From: Candidatus Butyricimonas faecavium
GTDB taxonomy: Bacteria > Bacteroidota > Bacteroidia > Bacteroidales > Marinifilaceae
Length of the DNA stretch: 64,000 nucleotides
NCBI GenBank assembly: GCA_944321125.1
Contig: CALUKD010000007.1
Location: 89,581 to 153,580 of the forward strand
Reading direction: 5' to 3'
Part shown: piece by piece, positions 45,545-55,069 of the stretch
How positions within the stretch are numbered: the stretch's first letter is position 1
Layout: every line of letters begins with the position of its first letter
Translations under genes and position numbers: made by a program
The notes under the pieces: generated by a model
Seen by the model: only the letters and a program-made list of their open reading frames with translations
Told to the model about the DNA's origin: nothing
The model's database searches: none

Positions 45545-47029
45545 ATGAAACAAATTTACCAATTATCAATTTTATTGTGTTTAATGATTTCGGTAATGTC
45601 ATCATTTGCTCAAAAGAAGAAAGCAAATGGGTATTCCGAAAAGGACTATGTAGTGTTGGCCTCGAAGGCTGTACAGCAGGATGCTGCATGGATGCAAGTA
45701 GTTAATGTGTTAAAAGAGAAGCATGGTGCAGAGGTATTTTTTTACGAAAAAGCTCCCCGGGAGAATTTAGAAAAGTTGCAACAGGTAAAACCGCGTTATG
45801 TGGCTATTGTGGAAAAACCGGAAAATTTGAATCGGGATTACGTGATTGATTTGAATAAAATGAGTCGTGAGGTTGACGAAGATATTTTTGCGGATTTTCT
45901 TTGGGGAATTATAACCGGGTATGATGCGACGGGAGCGATGAAAATGGTGAATAACAGTACAGAGCCGTTAGTGATCAAGAATGCCGTGGCTACAATTACG
46001 GAGTTGAAGAGTGCCAAATGGTTTGATCGTTATGCTTGGGTTGATGACCAGACATTAGGATTGTGGGGAGAGAAGACAGGAAAAGGGGAAGCAGTGAAAA
46101 CTGATAAAGTATCGGTGGATGATCGTTTAAAGAAATTCTCTGATTTATACGCTGCATGTGATCCTGATTTGGTTGTAACAGCTTGGCATGCCACAGAGAA
46201 AGATCTACAAATTCGCTATTCCACGGGAGATATCCAGGCGAAAGAGGGGAAATTGTATTTTAATGATCGTAAAACAAATGCTACTTGGGATGTACCGGAG
46301 AGTGGGAAACGTAAAGTGTATTTTGCAGTAGGTAATTGTTTGATTGGTAACGTGAACAATACAAAGGAAAGTATGGCTATTGCATGGATGAATGGTAGTA
46401 ATGCTACCGTGATGGTTGGTTACGTGGTGACCACTTGGCACGGACGTAACGGTTGGGGCGGTTTGAAATATTGGGTAACTAATCCAGGGCGTTATTCTTT
46501 AGCAGAAGCTATTTACATGAATCAACAGGATTTTCTGTACCAACAATATCAATGGTATCCTTCTTTGATTAAAGAGAATTATCCTACTTTTGATGGAAAT
46601 GAATTCCAGCTTGCAGGACAGAAGGTAGCAGAAGCGATAAAGGGACAACCGACACAAGATCAGATTGGTTTTTGGCATGATCGGGATGTGTTGGCTTATT
46701 ACGGAGATCCGAAATGGAATGTTCGTTTGCAGGAAATTCCGGAAGAAACAGATTTTACGGTAACTTCAAAGATAAAGGGTAAAAAGTGTATCATTACAAT
46801 TAAAACTAAAGAAAATTTCAGTTTGGAACGGATGAAAGGTGATAAGTTCAAGCAAGAACACGTGTTGGATTTACCGTTCAGTTATTTCTTCCCGGAACGT
46901 TTGAAGAATCCTCGTTTGGCTGCCGGACAAGATTGGAAAGTTGCTGTGGATGAAAACTTCCTGTTCATTTATGAGCCGGATTTCAAACCTAATATGACGT
47001 ATGAAGTTGTGTTGGATATAGATAAATAG
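45545..47029 (+). CDS. Secreted protein, possible C25/caspase-fold peptidase
   Basis: A 494-residue secreted protein; ATG 45545 opens a signal peptide ending SSFAQ. The first 150 residues alternate strands and helices (DYVVLASKAVQQDAAWMQVV, RYVAIVEKPENLNRDYVIDL) like the alpha/beta sheet of clan CD peptidases. TAWHATE and YFAVGNCLIGNV then place a His and a Cys where gingipain-type enzymes have their dyad. Further conserved-looking blocks are IAWMNGSNATVMVGYVVTTW and a C-terminal beta region (about 420-494) suggestive of an Ig-like domain. The peptidase call is inference. It stands alone with its own terminator. Confidence 0.45.
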   Translation: MKQIYQLSILLCLMISVMSSFAQKKKANGYSEKDYVVLASKAVQQDAAWMQVVNVLKEKHGAEVFFYEKAPRENLEKLQQVKPRYVAIVEKPENLNRDYVIDLNKMSREVDEDIFADFLWGIITGYDATGAMKMVNNSTEPLVIKNAVATITELKSAKWFDRYAWVDDQTLGLWGEKTGKGEAVKTDKVSVDDRLKKFSDLYAACDPDLVVTAWHATEKDLQIRYSTGDIQAKEGKLYFNDRKTNATWDVPESGKRKVYFAVGNCLIGNVNNTKESMAIAWMNGSNATVMVGYVVTTWHGRNGWGGLKYWVTNPGRYSLAEAIYMNQQDFLYQQYQWYPSLIKENYPTFDGNEFQLAGQKVAEAIKGQPTQDQIGFWHDRDVLAYYGDPKWNVRLQEIPEETDFTVTSKIKGKKCIITIKTKENFSLERMKGDKFKQEHVLDLPFSYFFPERLKNPRLAAGQDWKVAVDENFLFIYEPDFKPNMTYEVVLDIDK

Positions 47030-47054
47030 TATTTTCCAATTCGGAGACTATGAG

Positions 47055-47081
47055 AAGGTGTGTTTCGGCACACCTTTTTTT
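47055..47081 (+). terminator. Terminator after the possible C25-like gene
   Basis: AAGGTGTG, loop TTTCGG, CACACCTT, followed by T's; 26 bases after the stop codon. Confidence 0.88.
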
Positions 47082-47123
47082 ATTTTTTTGATATAGATCA
47101 AGCCTTTCAATAACCATCTGTAT

Positions 47124-47131
47124 TATTTTTG
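47124..47131 (+). promoter_or_regulatory. Putative -7 box for the MATE gene
   Basis: TATTTTTG fits TAnnTTTG and lies 23 bases before ATG 47155. No clear -33 box. Confidence 0.45.
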
Positions 47132-47154
47132 CACGATTTTTTAAGAAGAAGACT

Positions 47155-48534
47155 ATGAAACCGGCTAAAACGTTACGTAAACAACTATTTCAATTGACCG
47201 GACCGATATTTGTGGAAACATTGCTTATCATGTTATTGGGTGCAATGGATACGTTTATGTTGAGTCATTATTCGGATGATACGGTTGCGGCGGTTGGGGT
47301 GGTAAATCAGTTATTGAATTTAGTATTTCTTGTGTTTGGGGTGTCTACAGTCGGGACTTCCGTGTTGTGTTCCCAGTATTTGGGAGCATCGCAACAGGCA
47401 AACGTACGGCAGGTGATAGGAGTATCATTGGTTTTTAATACTTTGATTGGGATGAGTACGAGTGCTTTTCTGTATTTTCGGGCAGAAGTCTTGTTGAAGA
47501 TGATGGATTTGGCTCCGGAATTGATCAGTGAGGGATTAGCTTATATGCAAATTGTGGGTGGTTTTGCTTTTTTGCAAGCTATTGCATTAACCATGTCGGC
47601 AGTATTGCGGAGTCATAACAAGGCTTACTATCCGATGCGAGTGACATTATTAATGAACGTGTTGAACATTATCGGGAACTATGTATTGATTTTCGGTAAA
47701 TTCGGGTTGCCGCAAATGGGAGTTGTGGGAGCCGCCATTTCGACCTCTTCTTGTCGTATGGTGGCATTAGTGTTGTTGCTCTGTATCACGTTTGGTAGAG
47801 TTGTTCCCCGTTTTTCTTTTTCGTGTCTGAGGCCATTCCCATGGGATAAATTGAAAAATCTGTTACATATTGGCTTACCGGCTGCCGGGGAACAAGTGTC
47901 GTACAGTTTGTCGCAGGTGGTGATCACTTATTTTACGGTTATGTTGGGTACTGCTGCTCTGACAGCACGTACTTATGCGATGAATATTATCTTATTTTCA
48001 TATGTATTTTCGGTGGCACTCGGGCAGGGTGCTGCGATTCTGATTGGACATTTGGTTGGTGGAGAACGGACGGATGCGGCTTTTATATTACAGAAATATT
48101 GTCTGCGACTTTCGATCGTGGTTTCTGTTTGCGTGGCGGTTGTCACGGCGGCTTGTAGTAAGTTTATTTTTGGTATGTTGACCTCCAACCCGGAGATCGT
48201 GTACATGGGTGTTATGGTTCTTTGTATAGATATTGTGTTGGAGGTGGGACGAGCGGTAAATATTTTGTCGGTAAACGTGTTGAATGCTGTGGGAGATGTG
48301 ACTTATCCTTTTATCACGGGGTTGGTTGTAATGTGGGGTGTGGCTACGGCATTGAGTTACGTGTTGGGAATCTCTTTCGGTTGGGGACTTGCCGGGATGT
48401 GGGTGGCTTTTACGTTGGACGAAAATATTCGAGCAATTATTTTCGTGCGTCGATGGAACAGTCGGAAATGGGAAGGCAAGACTTTTACTCGGGTGGAAAA
48501 ATTGTTAAAGCAGACCAGCTCTCACTCGGCTTAA
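47155..48534 (+). CDS. MATE family efflux transporter
   Basis: A 459-residue inner-membrane cation-coupled exporter with about 12 membrane helices in two similar halves. The first half opens with KQLFQLTGPIFVETLLIMLL, GAMDTFMLSHYSDDTVAAVG and the second with LLHIGLPAAGEQVSYSLSQV. These are the usual MATE repeat starts. Substrate (drugs, other cations) is not readable. Its 3' end overlaps the convergent crp-like gene by 30 bases. Confidence 0.93.
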   Translation: MKPAKTLRKQLFQLTGPIFVETLLIMLLGAMDTFMLSHYSDDTVAAVGVVNQLLNLVFLVFGVSTVGTSVLCSQYLGASQQANVRQVIGVSLVFNTLIGMSTSAFLYFRAEVLLKMMDLAPELISEGLAYMQIVGGFAFLQAIALTMSAVLRSHNKAYYPMRVTLLMNVLNIIGNYVLIFGKFGLPQMGVVGAAISTSSCRMVALVLLLCITFGRVVPRFSFSCLRPFPWDKLKNLLHIGLPAAGEQVSYSLSQVVITYFTVMLGTAALTARTYAMNIILFSYVFSVALGQGAAILIGHLVGGERTDAAFILQKYCLRLSIVVSVCVAVVTAACSKFIFGMLTSNPEIVYMGVMVLCIDIVLEVGRAVNILSVNVLNAVGDVTYPFITGLVVMWGVATALSYVLGISFGWGLAGMWVAFTLDENIRAIIFVRRWNSRKWEGKTFTRVEKLLKQTSSHSA

Positions 48535-49083
48535 TGTTTCGGGGGTCATGCCGAGTCGGGAGGCGATGTGGATGAGAGGAGCCCGTTTGATCACTTCCGG
48601 GTGTTCTGCTGCCAGTCGTTGGTAGCGTTCCCGGGCAGTTTCGAAACGGCAAGCGTCAGCTTTTTGTTGTGATTCGATTAAAGAATTTTCCAGCATTTTG
48701 CAGTACATATGTTCCACTTCGTGGTTTGTTCTCATGAGATTTTGAAATTGATCATGCGGAAAAGAGTAAATGATAGAGGGCTCTAGAGCTTCAATCATTA
48801 GGTAACTTGGAGTTTGCCGGAAATAGCTTTCCAGTGAAACGAAAATTCCTTTTTCATACGAAAAATGTTCAGTGAGATCTCGTCCGTTTTTATTGTAGAA
48901 TAAGCGAATCATTCCTTGAGCGACGATGCTGTAATATTTGCATATTTCGCCTTCCCGGAGAAAAAGATCTCCTTTGGCCAAATTGAAGCGAACTAGAATA
49001 TTGGCCAACTCTTTGTGAGTCCCCGGGCTGAATGGGGCAGTTTGTGCCTCGAATTGCCGAATAATTTCTTCCTTTGTGTCCAT
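48505..49083 (-). CDS. Crp/Fnr family transcriptional regulator
   Basis: A 192-residue regulator: an N-terminal cyclic-nucleotide-binding-like beta barrel (about 25-115; AKGDLFLREGEICKYYSIVA, GMIRLFYNKNGRDLTEHF) followed by a helix and a C-terminal winged-helix region ending IASRLGMTPETLSRVRAGLL. The effector-binding residues of true CAP are not obvious, as in many Bacteroidota members, so the signal is unknown. It is convergent with the MATE gene (30-base overlap) and divergent from the transglutaminase-like gene. Confidence 0.9.
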   Translation of the reverse strand: MDTKEEIIRQFEAQTAPFSPGTHKELANILVRFNLAKGDLFLREGEICKYYSIVAQGMIRLFYNKNGRDLTEHFSYEKGIFVSLESYFRQTPSYLMIEALEPSIIYSFPHDQFQNLMRTNHEVEHMYCKMLENSLIESQQKADACRFETARERYQRLAAEHPEVIKRAPLIHIASRLGMTPETLSRVRAGLL

Positions 49084-49109
49084 GAGGCAAAAATAGTGAA
49101 AAAATCTGT

Positions 49110-49117
49110 TACATTTG
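49110..49117 (+). promoter_or_regulatory. Putative -7 box for the transglutaminase-like gene
   Basis: TACATTTG fits TAnnTTTG, only 14 bases before ATG 49132, which would give a very short leader. Confidence 0.35.
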
Positions 49118-49131
49118 TAATATAAAATATT

Positions 49132-51771
49132 ATGACTATGAAACGAGTTTTATTGATATTGTTTGCTTTCGTACTGTTGAGTGCATGTGAGGAAAAACAT
49201 TTCATAGCGAATCCAGATTACCGGAAGATAGTGGAACAGGATTTTCAAAAGAAGGAAAAAGTATTAGAAGGTAATCCGGGGAATTTGTTTGGCGTGTTTG
49301 ATTCTCCAATGAGTGTAGAAGAGCGGGAGGCGTTGATGTTTCTTTACGCCTATTCTCCGTTGATTGATATATCCTTTTCGGGGGGCGATTTCTTGTTGAA
49401 AAATGTGCGTTGGGCATTTCAAGCAAGAGAGACAATGCCTTGGGGAAAAGATATTCCGGAAGATATATTTCGCCATTTTGTACTTCCAGTGAGAGGTGGA
49501 AAAGAGAATTTAGACACAGCTCGTGTTGTTTTTTACAAGGAACTAAAAGAACGGGTGTCTGCTTGTGAATCCATGGAAAAGGCAGCCTTGGAAGTGAATC
49601 ACTGGTGTCATGAGCACGTGATTTATAGACCAACTAACGCCCGGACTCGTTCGCCTTTGGCTACAATGCTTACGGCTTATGGGCGTTGTGGTGAAGAGTC
49701 TATTTTTACGTTGGCGGCATTGCGGGCTGTGGGAATTCCGGCTCGCCAGATATATGTGCCTCGTTGGGCGCATTGTGATGATAATCATGCGTGGATTGAG
49801 GTTTGGGTGGATGGAGAGTGGAAATACTTGGGCGCTTGTGAACCGGAACCTCGTTTAAATATTGCGTGGTTCACGTTACCTGTGCAAAGAGCAATGTATG
49901 TGGAGTCGGAAGTGTTCGGGAAATATTGTGGTCAGGAAGAAATTGTATATGTGAATGAAAGCGGTTCCGGAGTAAATGTGACGTCTCATTACACTCGGAC
50001 CATGTCAACGGTTGTTCAAGTTATTGACGAGAAAGGTCAAGCTGTCGAGAGTGCAAAAGTGGAATATAAAATATTTAATTACGGGGAATTTTATCCCGTG
50101 GTGACGCTTTATTCCGATGTAAATGGAGAGACTTCTTTAACACTAGGGAAGGGGGATATTTTTGTTTGGGCAGAAAAAGGAGAGAAGTTTGGTTTCGGGG
50201 AGTTATCTGTGGAGCATCAGGATTCATTAGTCATCGTGTTGGACAAAAATGTTGGGGATTTGTTTTCGGGGGAATGGGATTTGGTTCCGCCATCACAGCA
50301 TGATATTACAGCATTGTCAACAGATGAGGAACGTGCGGTGAATGATCATCGTTTTGCTCGGGAAGATTCGTTACGGAACGCTTACGTGGCGACCTTCATT
50401 TCGAGAGAACAGGCTAATGGGATTGCGATAGAGTTAGGTGTAGATACGACATGTTTTGCTAATTATCTGGTTGCAGCACGAGGAAATTATCCAGAGTTAT
50501 TACGTTTTATGCGGGAGGTGCGGCCTGAATGTCGGGTTTTAGCTATGAGTTTATTGGGTGTGATAGCAGAGAAGGATTTACAGGATACTCCGGCAGACGT
50601 GTTATTGGCACACGTGGAAGGGGACAGTTGCGATTTGGCAAATCCCTATTTCACGGAATACATATTGAACCCGAGAGTGCAGAACGAGTTACTTACGGCT
50701 TATCGAGAACCTATTCGAGAATTTGTGAAGGAACATGGAATTACGGATATTACCAGCTTGATTAGGGAAATAGGAAAAGTCAAGGTTGTTGATTCACTTT
50801 ACCTTGCAAAAGTCGTAACTCCACCAGTAGGAGTAATTCGGGCAGGAGTGACGGATGAGCTTTCTCGAAATGTTTTCTTTGTGGCAGCTTGCCGTACGAT
50901 GGGAATCCCAGCTCGGTTAAGTTCGATTTCAGGTAAACCGGAATATTGTCAGAATGAGACGTGGCATACGGTTAACTTTATGACCGAAAAGGTTGTACCA
51001 AAAGGTGAGTTGATGGTGCAATATACACAAAAAACGGTGAGGGATCCGAAATATTACTTGAATTTCACGATTGGGAAGTTTGAAAATGGTCGAGTGCGGA
51101 CGATTGATTTGGGGAGTAATACTGCGGTAGATATGGGGGTTGGTGCATCTTATGAAACGATATTCACGAAACCTGTCACTCTAGAAGAGGGGAATTATCT
51201 TCTTTCAACAGGTAATCGACGGAGCGATGGGGCCGTTTTGGCAGATTTGAAATCGTTTCAAGTGGAGGCCGGTAAATTGATAAATATTGAAATGCTCATT
51301 CGACCTTGTGTGGAAAAGACAGAGATTCTGGGGATAGTTTCACCAGAATTATCTTTTGTTCCGGAAGGTAAAACAAAACCGGAGGTGATTCATTTCCCAG
51401 AAAAGGGCTACACAGCCATAGCTTTGATTGAGGCTAATAAGGAACCAACGAATCATTTATTGCGAGATATGTGTGGGATGAAAGATGATTTCGAGAACTT
51501 GGGTATTCCTTTATATTTCGTGTTTAAGGATGCGGAACAGCAAGAAAAATTCAAGCGTTCGGACTTTCGGGCTTTTCCTTCCGTAATACAGTGGGGGATG
51601 GATTGGGATGGTCGTTTACTAGAAGTTTTAGCTGAAGGATTACATTTGATACATCCGGAAAGTCTACCTTTGATTGTTTTGTTGAATGCGAAGGGAGAGG
51701 TTGTTTTTGTTTCTCAGGGGTATCGTGTCGGATTGGGTACGCAAATCATGAATATAATCAGTAGAAAATGA
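49132..51771 (+). CDS. Large transglutaminase-domain lipoprotein with duplicated core and thioredoxin-like tail
   Basis: An 879-residue lipoprotein (lipobox LLSAC). The main catalytic core is a transglutaminase/peptidase domain: Cys in YGRCGEESIFTLAALRAVG (near residue 185), RQIYVPRWAHCDDNHAWIEV with the catalytic His, and GEWKYLGACEPEP with the acid. A beta domain follows (about 285-370). A second, degenerate core (DELSRNVFFVAACRTMGIPA near 572 and ETWHTVNFM) has no catalytic Cys. The last 130 residues have a thioredoxin-like layout (LGIPLYFVFKDAEQ, ESLPLIVLLNAKGEVVFVSQ) without a CxxC. The GNAT gene overlaps its stop by 4 bases. Substrate unknown; an envelope peptidase is likely. Confidence 0.8.
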   Translation: MTMKRVLLILFAFVLLSACEEKHFIANPDYRKIVEQDFQKKEKVLEGNPGNLFGVFDSPMSVEEREALMFLYAYSPLIDISFSGGDFLLKNVRWAFQARETMPWGKDIPEDIFRHFVLPVRGGKENLDTARVVFYKELKERVSACESMEKAALEVNHWCHEHVIYRPTNARTRSPLATMLTAYGRCGEESIFTLAALRAVGIPARQIYVPRWAHCDDNHAWIEVWVDGEWKYLGACEPEPRLNIAWFTLPVQRAMYVESEVFGKYCGQEEIVYVNESGSGVNVTSHYTRTMSTVVQVIDEKGQAVESAKVEYKIFNYGEFYPVVTLYSDVNGETSLTLGKGDIFVWAEKGEKFGFGELSVEHQDSLVIVLDKNVGDLFSGEWDLVPPSQHDITALSTDEERAVNDHRFAREDSLRNAYVATFISREQANGIAIELGVDTTCFANYLVAARGNYPELLRFMREVRPECRVLAMSLLGVIAEKDLQDTPADVLLAHVEGDSCDLANPYFTEYILNPRVQNELLTAYREPIREFVKEHGITDITSLIREIGKVKVVDSLYLAKVVTPPVGVIRAGVTDELSRNVFFVAACRTMGIPARLSSISGKPEYCQNETWHTVNFMTEKVVPKGELMVQYTQKTVRDPKYYLNFTIGKFENGRVRTIDLGSNTAVDMGVGASYETIFTKPVTLEEGNYLLSTGNRRSDGAVLADLKSFQVEAGKLINIEMLIRPCVEKTEILGIVSPELSFVPEGKTKPEVIHFPEKGYTAIALIEANKEPTNHLLRDMCGMKDDFENLGIPLYFVFKDAEQQEKFKRSDFRAFPSVIQWGMDWDGRLLEVLAEGLHLIHPESLPLIVLLNAKGEVVFVSQGYRVGLGTQIMNIISRK

Positions 51772-52223
51772 TAAACATTATAATAAGAGAGTTTGATGAA
51801 CGGGATGCGGAAGCCGTGTCTCGTCTGATCAGAAATAATTTGACATTCGTGAATAACCGGGATTATGGCCCTTCGGTAATAGATTATATGTATCGTTTGT
51901 TCACGCCTGATTATCTACGTGAAATATCGGTTATTCGAATGATGTTCGTGGCGGAGGAAAATGGGAAAGTAGTCGGAACAGTTGGTTTGGAAGGAGATAA
52001 GGTTTGTGCCCTTTATGTAGAGCCCAATGTACATGGACAACGAGTTGGAAAACGTTTATTACAACATATTGAGGATTTTGCCTTGGAGAGTCATGTACAT
52101 ATACTGCATTTATCAGCCAGCCTCACAGCTGTCGGTTTTTACGAGAAGATGGGGTATCGTTCTCAAGATAAAGAGGAATCCGAACTTTTCGGTCCTGCTT
52201 ATATCATGACTAAATTATTGTAA
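51768..52223 (+). CDS. GNAT family N-acetyltransferase
   Basis: A 151-residue acetyl-CoA-dependent acetyltransferase. It shows the GNAT order: IIIREFDERDAEAVSRLI, FVAEENGKVVGTVGLEGDKV, motif A ALYVEPNVHGQRVGKRLL (acetyl-CoA pyrophosphate loop), and motif B LSASLTAVGFYEKMGYR. It starts within the stop of the transglutaminase-like gene (ATGA overlap), which suggests translational coupling. The acceptor is unknown. Confidence 0.9.
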   Translation: MINIIIREFDERDAEAVSRLIRNNLTFVNNRDYGPSVIDYMYRLFTPDYLREISVIRMMFVAEENGKVVGTVGLEGDKVCALYVEPNVHGQRVGKRLLQHIEDFALESHVHILHLSASLTAVGFYEKMGYRSQDKEESELFGPAYIMTKLL

Positions 52224-52352
52224 TTTTATTAACATCTTAGTCTGTCGGAAGTATGCCTAGGGAAGTATGGAAATATTTATTGATGGAGAGACATGGTCGA
52301 CCGTGATGTTGACCCGAAACACTTTTGGTTGTCTGGACTGCAAATTGTGATA

Positions 52353-53678
52353 CTATATTTCCTTCCCTGCCCATTTTCCACTTTTCATGTATATGAAACT
52401 GAGGATAAGCAATATGCTCCAATAAGCATGTTCTGTCGTCCAACAGATAGCGATATCCGCCTGAAGGTTGAAAACAATGTAGATGATGTAGAGAACGTAG
52501 AATGTAAGCGTGCCGAACTCCATAAATAGGGCCATGCGTGTGTTGCCCGTTCCCGATACAGCGTTGAAAAGGATGCTACCGGGAGTAGAGAGAAGAACCG
52601 CACTCATCATCACGAAAAGGGAAGGGATCGTGGCTTGGATGAGGTGAGGATCATCGGTGTATATTCTTAAAAATATGGAAGGAATTAGTAGTATAATGAT
52701 ACCAATGGGAATGACAAATAGGTAACACATTTTAATTGTTTTAAGACAAGTGTTCCAAACTTGGGAGGTTGCTTGCGCACCGATCAAGTTACTCACGAGC
52801 GAACTGGTTGTAGCAGCGAAAGCAGAAACCGGCATAAAGAAAAACATGGCAGCGCTGCGTACGATATTGGATACTGCTAGCGGGCGTTCTCCGAGATGCT
52901 CCACGGCGATAAAAAACAAAAACCAAGTGGCCATCGCTAAAAAGGACTGGATCATGGTCCAAACGGAAATGTTGAGTATGCCCGACAATAATTTAGGATT
53001 GAAACTAGATAGGTTAAAAAGTGCATATTTTCTCCAATTGACTTTTTTCCAAGTATATAGGATATAGAATGTCATAGAAACGAGTTCCGCCACGGATGAT
53101 CCAATGGCAGCTCCACTAATACCTAAGGCGGGGAACCCAAATTTGCCGAAAATTAATAGGTAATTCAATATAACATTCGTACCGACCATAATAAGCGAGT
53201 TGATCGTAAGTATGCGTGTCGTGGTGATTCCTACAAAGAATGCTCGGAACATGACAGCGACAAACGAGAAGAAAAAACCGAATACTCGCCATTTCATATA
53301 GTCGTTTGTGGCTACGTAGACTTGTTCCGAGTCAATGACAGAGCGGAGAACCGAAGGTGTGTACGTGTAGGAAACGGTGAACATGAGAGCAGCAAGTCCC
53401 AAAAGAAAAAGTACACCTTGTATAAAAATAGGTCCGATTTCCTTGTAGTTGCCTTCTCCGTTGCGTCGACCGATAAGGATTTGTGCCCCAATACTGAAAC
53501 CGAAAGCGAGCATATAGATTGCCATGTAGTATACGCCAGCTAAAGCTGATGCTCCTAGCTCGATCTCACCCACTCTGCCGAGAAATGCGGTATCAGTCAT
53601 GTTGATTAAGTGTTCCATCAACAAGCTGACTAGGATTGGGAAAGTAATAACCCATATTTGTTTATGTGTAAATCTCAT
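52353..53678 (-). CDS. MATE family efflux transporter
   Basis: A 441-residue membrane exporter with about 12 helices. It begins with the MATE pattern IWVITFPILVSLLMEHLI, NMTDTAFLGRVGEIELGASA, and repeats it in the second half (ILNISVWTMIQSFLAMATWF). It is only distantly related to the MATE gene at 47155. A CAAAGATA box at 53714-53721 (TATCTTTG on the minus strand) lies 36 bases upstream and may be its promoter. It is convergent with the GNAT gene. Confidence 0.93.
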   Translation of the reverse strand: MRFTHKQIWVITFPILVSLLMEHLINMTDTAFLGRVGEIELGASALAGVYYMAIYMLAFGFSIGAQILIGRRNGEGNYKEIGPIFIQGVLFLLGLAALMFTVSYTYTPSVLRSVIDSEQVYVATNDYMKWRVFGFFFSFVAVMFRAFFVGITTTRILTINSLIMVGTNVILNYLLIFGKFGFPALGISGAAIGSSVAELVSMTFYILYTWKKVNWRKYALFNLSSFNPKLLSGILNISVWTMIQSFLAMATWFLFFIAVEHLGERPLAVSNIVRSAAMFFFMPVSAFAATTSSLVSNLIGAQATSQVWNTCLKTIKMCYLFVIPIGIIILLIPSIFLRIYTDDPHLIQATIPSLFVMMSAVLLSTPGSILFNAVSGTGNTRMALFMEFGTLTFYVLYIIYIVFNLQADIAICWTTEHAYWSILLILSFIYMKSGKWAGKEI

Positions 53679-53713
53679 ATTCGTTTCGTTTATCGGTTTA
53701 TTTTTCCGGGGCG

Positions 53714-53721
53714 CAAAGATA
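53714..53721 (-). promoter_or_regulatory. Putative -7 box for the MATE gene at 52353-53678
   Basis: TATCTTTG on the minus strand, 35 bases before the start codon. No clear -33 box. Confidence 0.45.
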
Positions 53722-53859
53722 CGTATTTTTATTATTTTGTTTGGTGTGTATTTTAACGTTTTGAGGCTGAAATAAGGTGATTAATTGATAGAGAAATTAA
53801 ATGAAATTGTTTACATTCGTAACCATTTTAATGTTCTTGTTTGTGTTAAATTGTATATT

Positions 53860-55017
53860 ATGAAAGATAATTCTACGAGTATTAAAGCTTTATTGCCTGT
53901 ATTGTTCGGTTTTTTTATCATGGGATTCTGTGACGTGGTGGGGATTGCTACTAGTTACGTGAAGGCTGATTTCAGGTTAAGCGAAACTGTTGCCGGATTT
54001 TTGCCTTCAATGGTATTTCTATGGTTTTTGTTATTGGCTGTTCCGGCAGCTATTTTTATGAACCGTGTTGGTCGGAAGAAAACGGTATTAGTGAGTATGC
54101 TGGTGACGCTTGTAGGTATGATAATTCCTTTTATTAATTATAATTTGTACACGTGTCTGATAGCTTTTGCCTTGTTAGGAATGGGTAATACTATTTTGCA
54201 GGTGTCTTTGAATCCGTTACTGACGAATGTCGTGAAGGGAAACGTGTTGGCAAGTTCGTTAACAGCCGGGCAAGTATTAAAAGCTATTTCTTCTTTCTGT
54301 GGTCCGTTTATTGCAGCATTTGCAGCAACCATATTGGGAAATTGGCAATATCTGTTCCCAATTTTTGCCTTGTTGACATTGATTTCTATTGGGTGGTTAA
54401 TGCTCGTGTACATCCGTGAAGAATCGCCGGAACAGTTGACTTCTTCATGGGGAGGGACGTTCGGGTTGTTGAAGGATAGGACAATCTTGTTGCTTTTCTT
54501 GGGAATCGTGTTTGTCGTAGGAGTTGATGTCGGGGTTAATACAGTGGCGCCTAAGTTGTTGATTGAGCGTTGCGGTTTTGATGTTACAGGAGCGGGTGTT
54601 GGATCGAGTGTTTATTTTGCGTTTCGTACAATCGGGGCTTTTGTGGGAACCTTCCTGTTAGCACGAGTTTCCGGTAGTAAATATTTCCGGGTGAATATTT
54701 TGGTAGCTATTGCTGCCATGATCGTGTTGTTTTTTATGTCTGGACAGTATCCAATTTTGGTGTTAATAGCGTTGATCGGTTTCACGTGTTCCAGTATATT
54801 CTCTCTGATTTTTTCCATGGCTATTCAGGCCCGTCCAGAGAATGCTAACGAAATTTCTGGTTTGATGGTAACAGGTATTTTCGGAGGTGCGGTAATTCCG
54901 CCATTAATGGGCTATTGTACTGATCTGATTGGTACGCAGGCTGGTTCACTCATCGTGATTCTTGGTTGTATGTGTTATCTGTTGTATTGTTCGGTTGGAA
55001 TTAATACTCGGAAATAA
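53860..55017 (+). CDS. MFS sugar transporter, FucP/GluP-like
   Basis: A 385-residue major facilitator permease; ATG 53860 is chosen because the longer frame adds a polar stretch with no place before helix 1. Twelve membrane helices are visible, with the family features LFGFFIMGFCDVVGIATSYV in helix 1, NRVGRKKTVLVS in the helix 2-3 loop, and GNTILQVSLNPLLTNV typical of fucose/glucose/galactose permeases. The sugar kinase gene follows 52 bases later, so the pair probably imports and phosphorylates one hexose. Confidence 0.87.
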   Translation: MKDNSTSIKALLPVLFGFFIMGFCDVVGIATSYVKADFRLSETVAGFLPSMVFLWFLLLAVPAAIFMNRVGRKKTVLVSMLVTLVGMIIPFINYNLYTCLIAFALLGMGNTILQVSLNPLLTNVVKGNVLASSLTAGQVLKAISSFCGPFIAAFAATILGNWQYLFPIFALLTLISIGWLMLVYIREESPEQLTSSWGGTFGLLKDRTILLLFLGIVFVVGVDVGVNTVAPKLLIERCGFDVTGAGVGSSVYFAFRTIGAFVGTFLLARVSGSKYFRVNILVAIAAMIVLFFMSGQYPILVLIALIGFTCSSIFSLIFSMAIQARPENANEISGLMVTGIFGGAVIPPLMGYCTDLIGTQAGSLIVILGCMCYLLYCSVGINTRK

Positions 55018-55069
55018 TTTTAGAGTTTTAATTCTAGCTTTTAGTTTTATCTTTTAACTTTTAGCTTAT

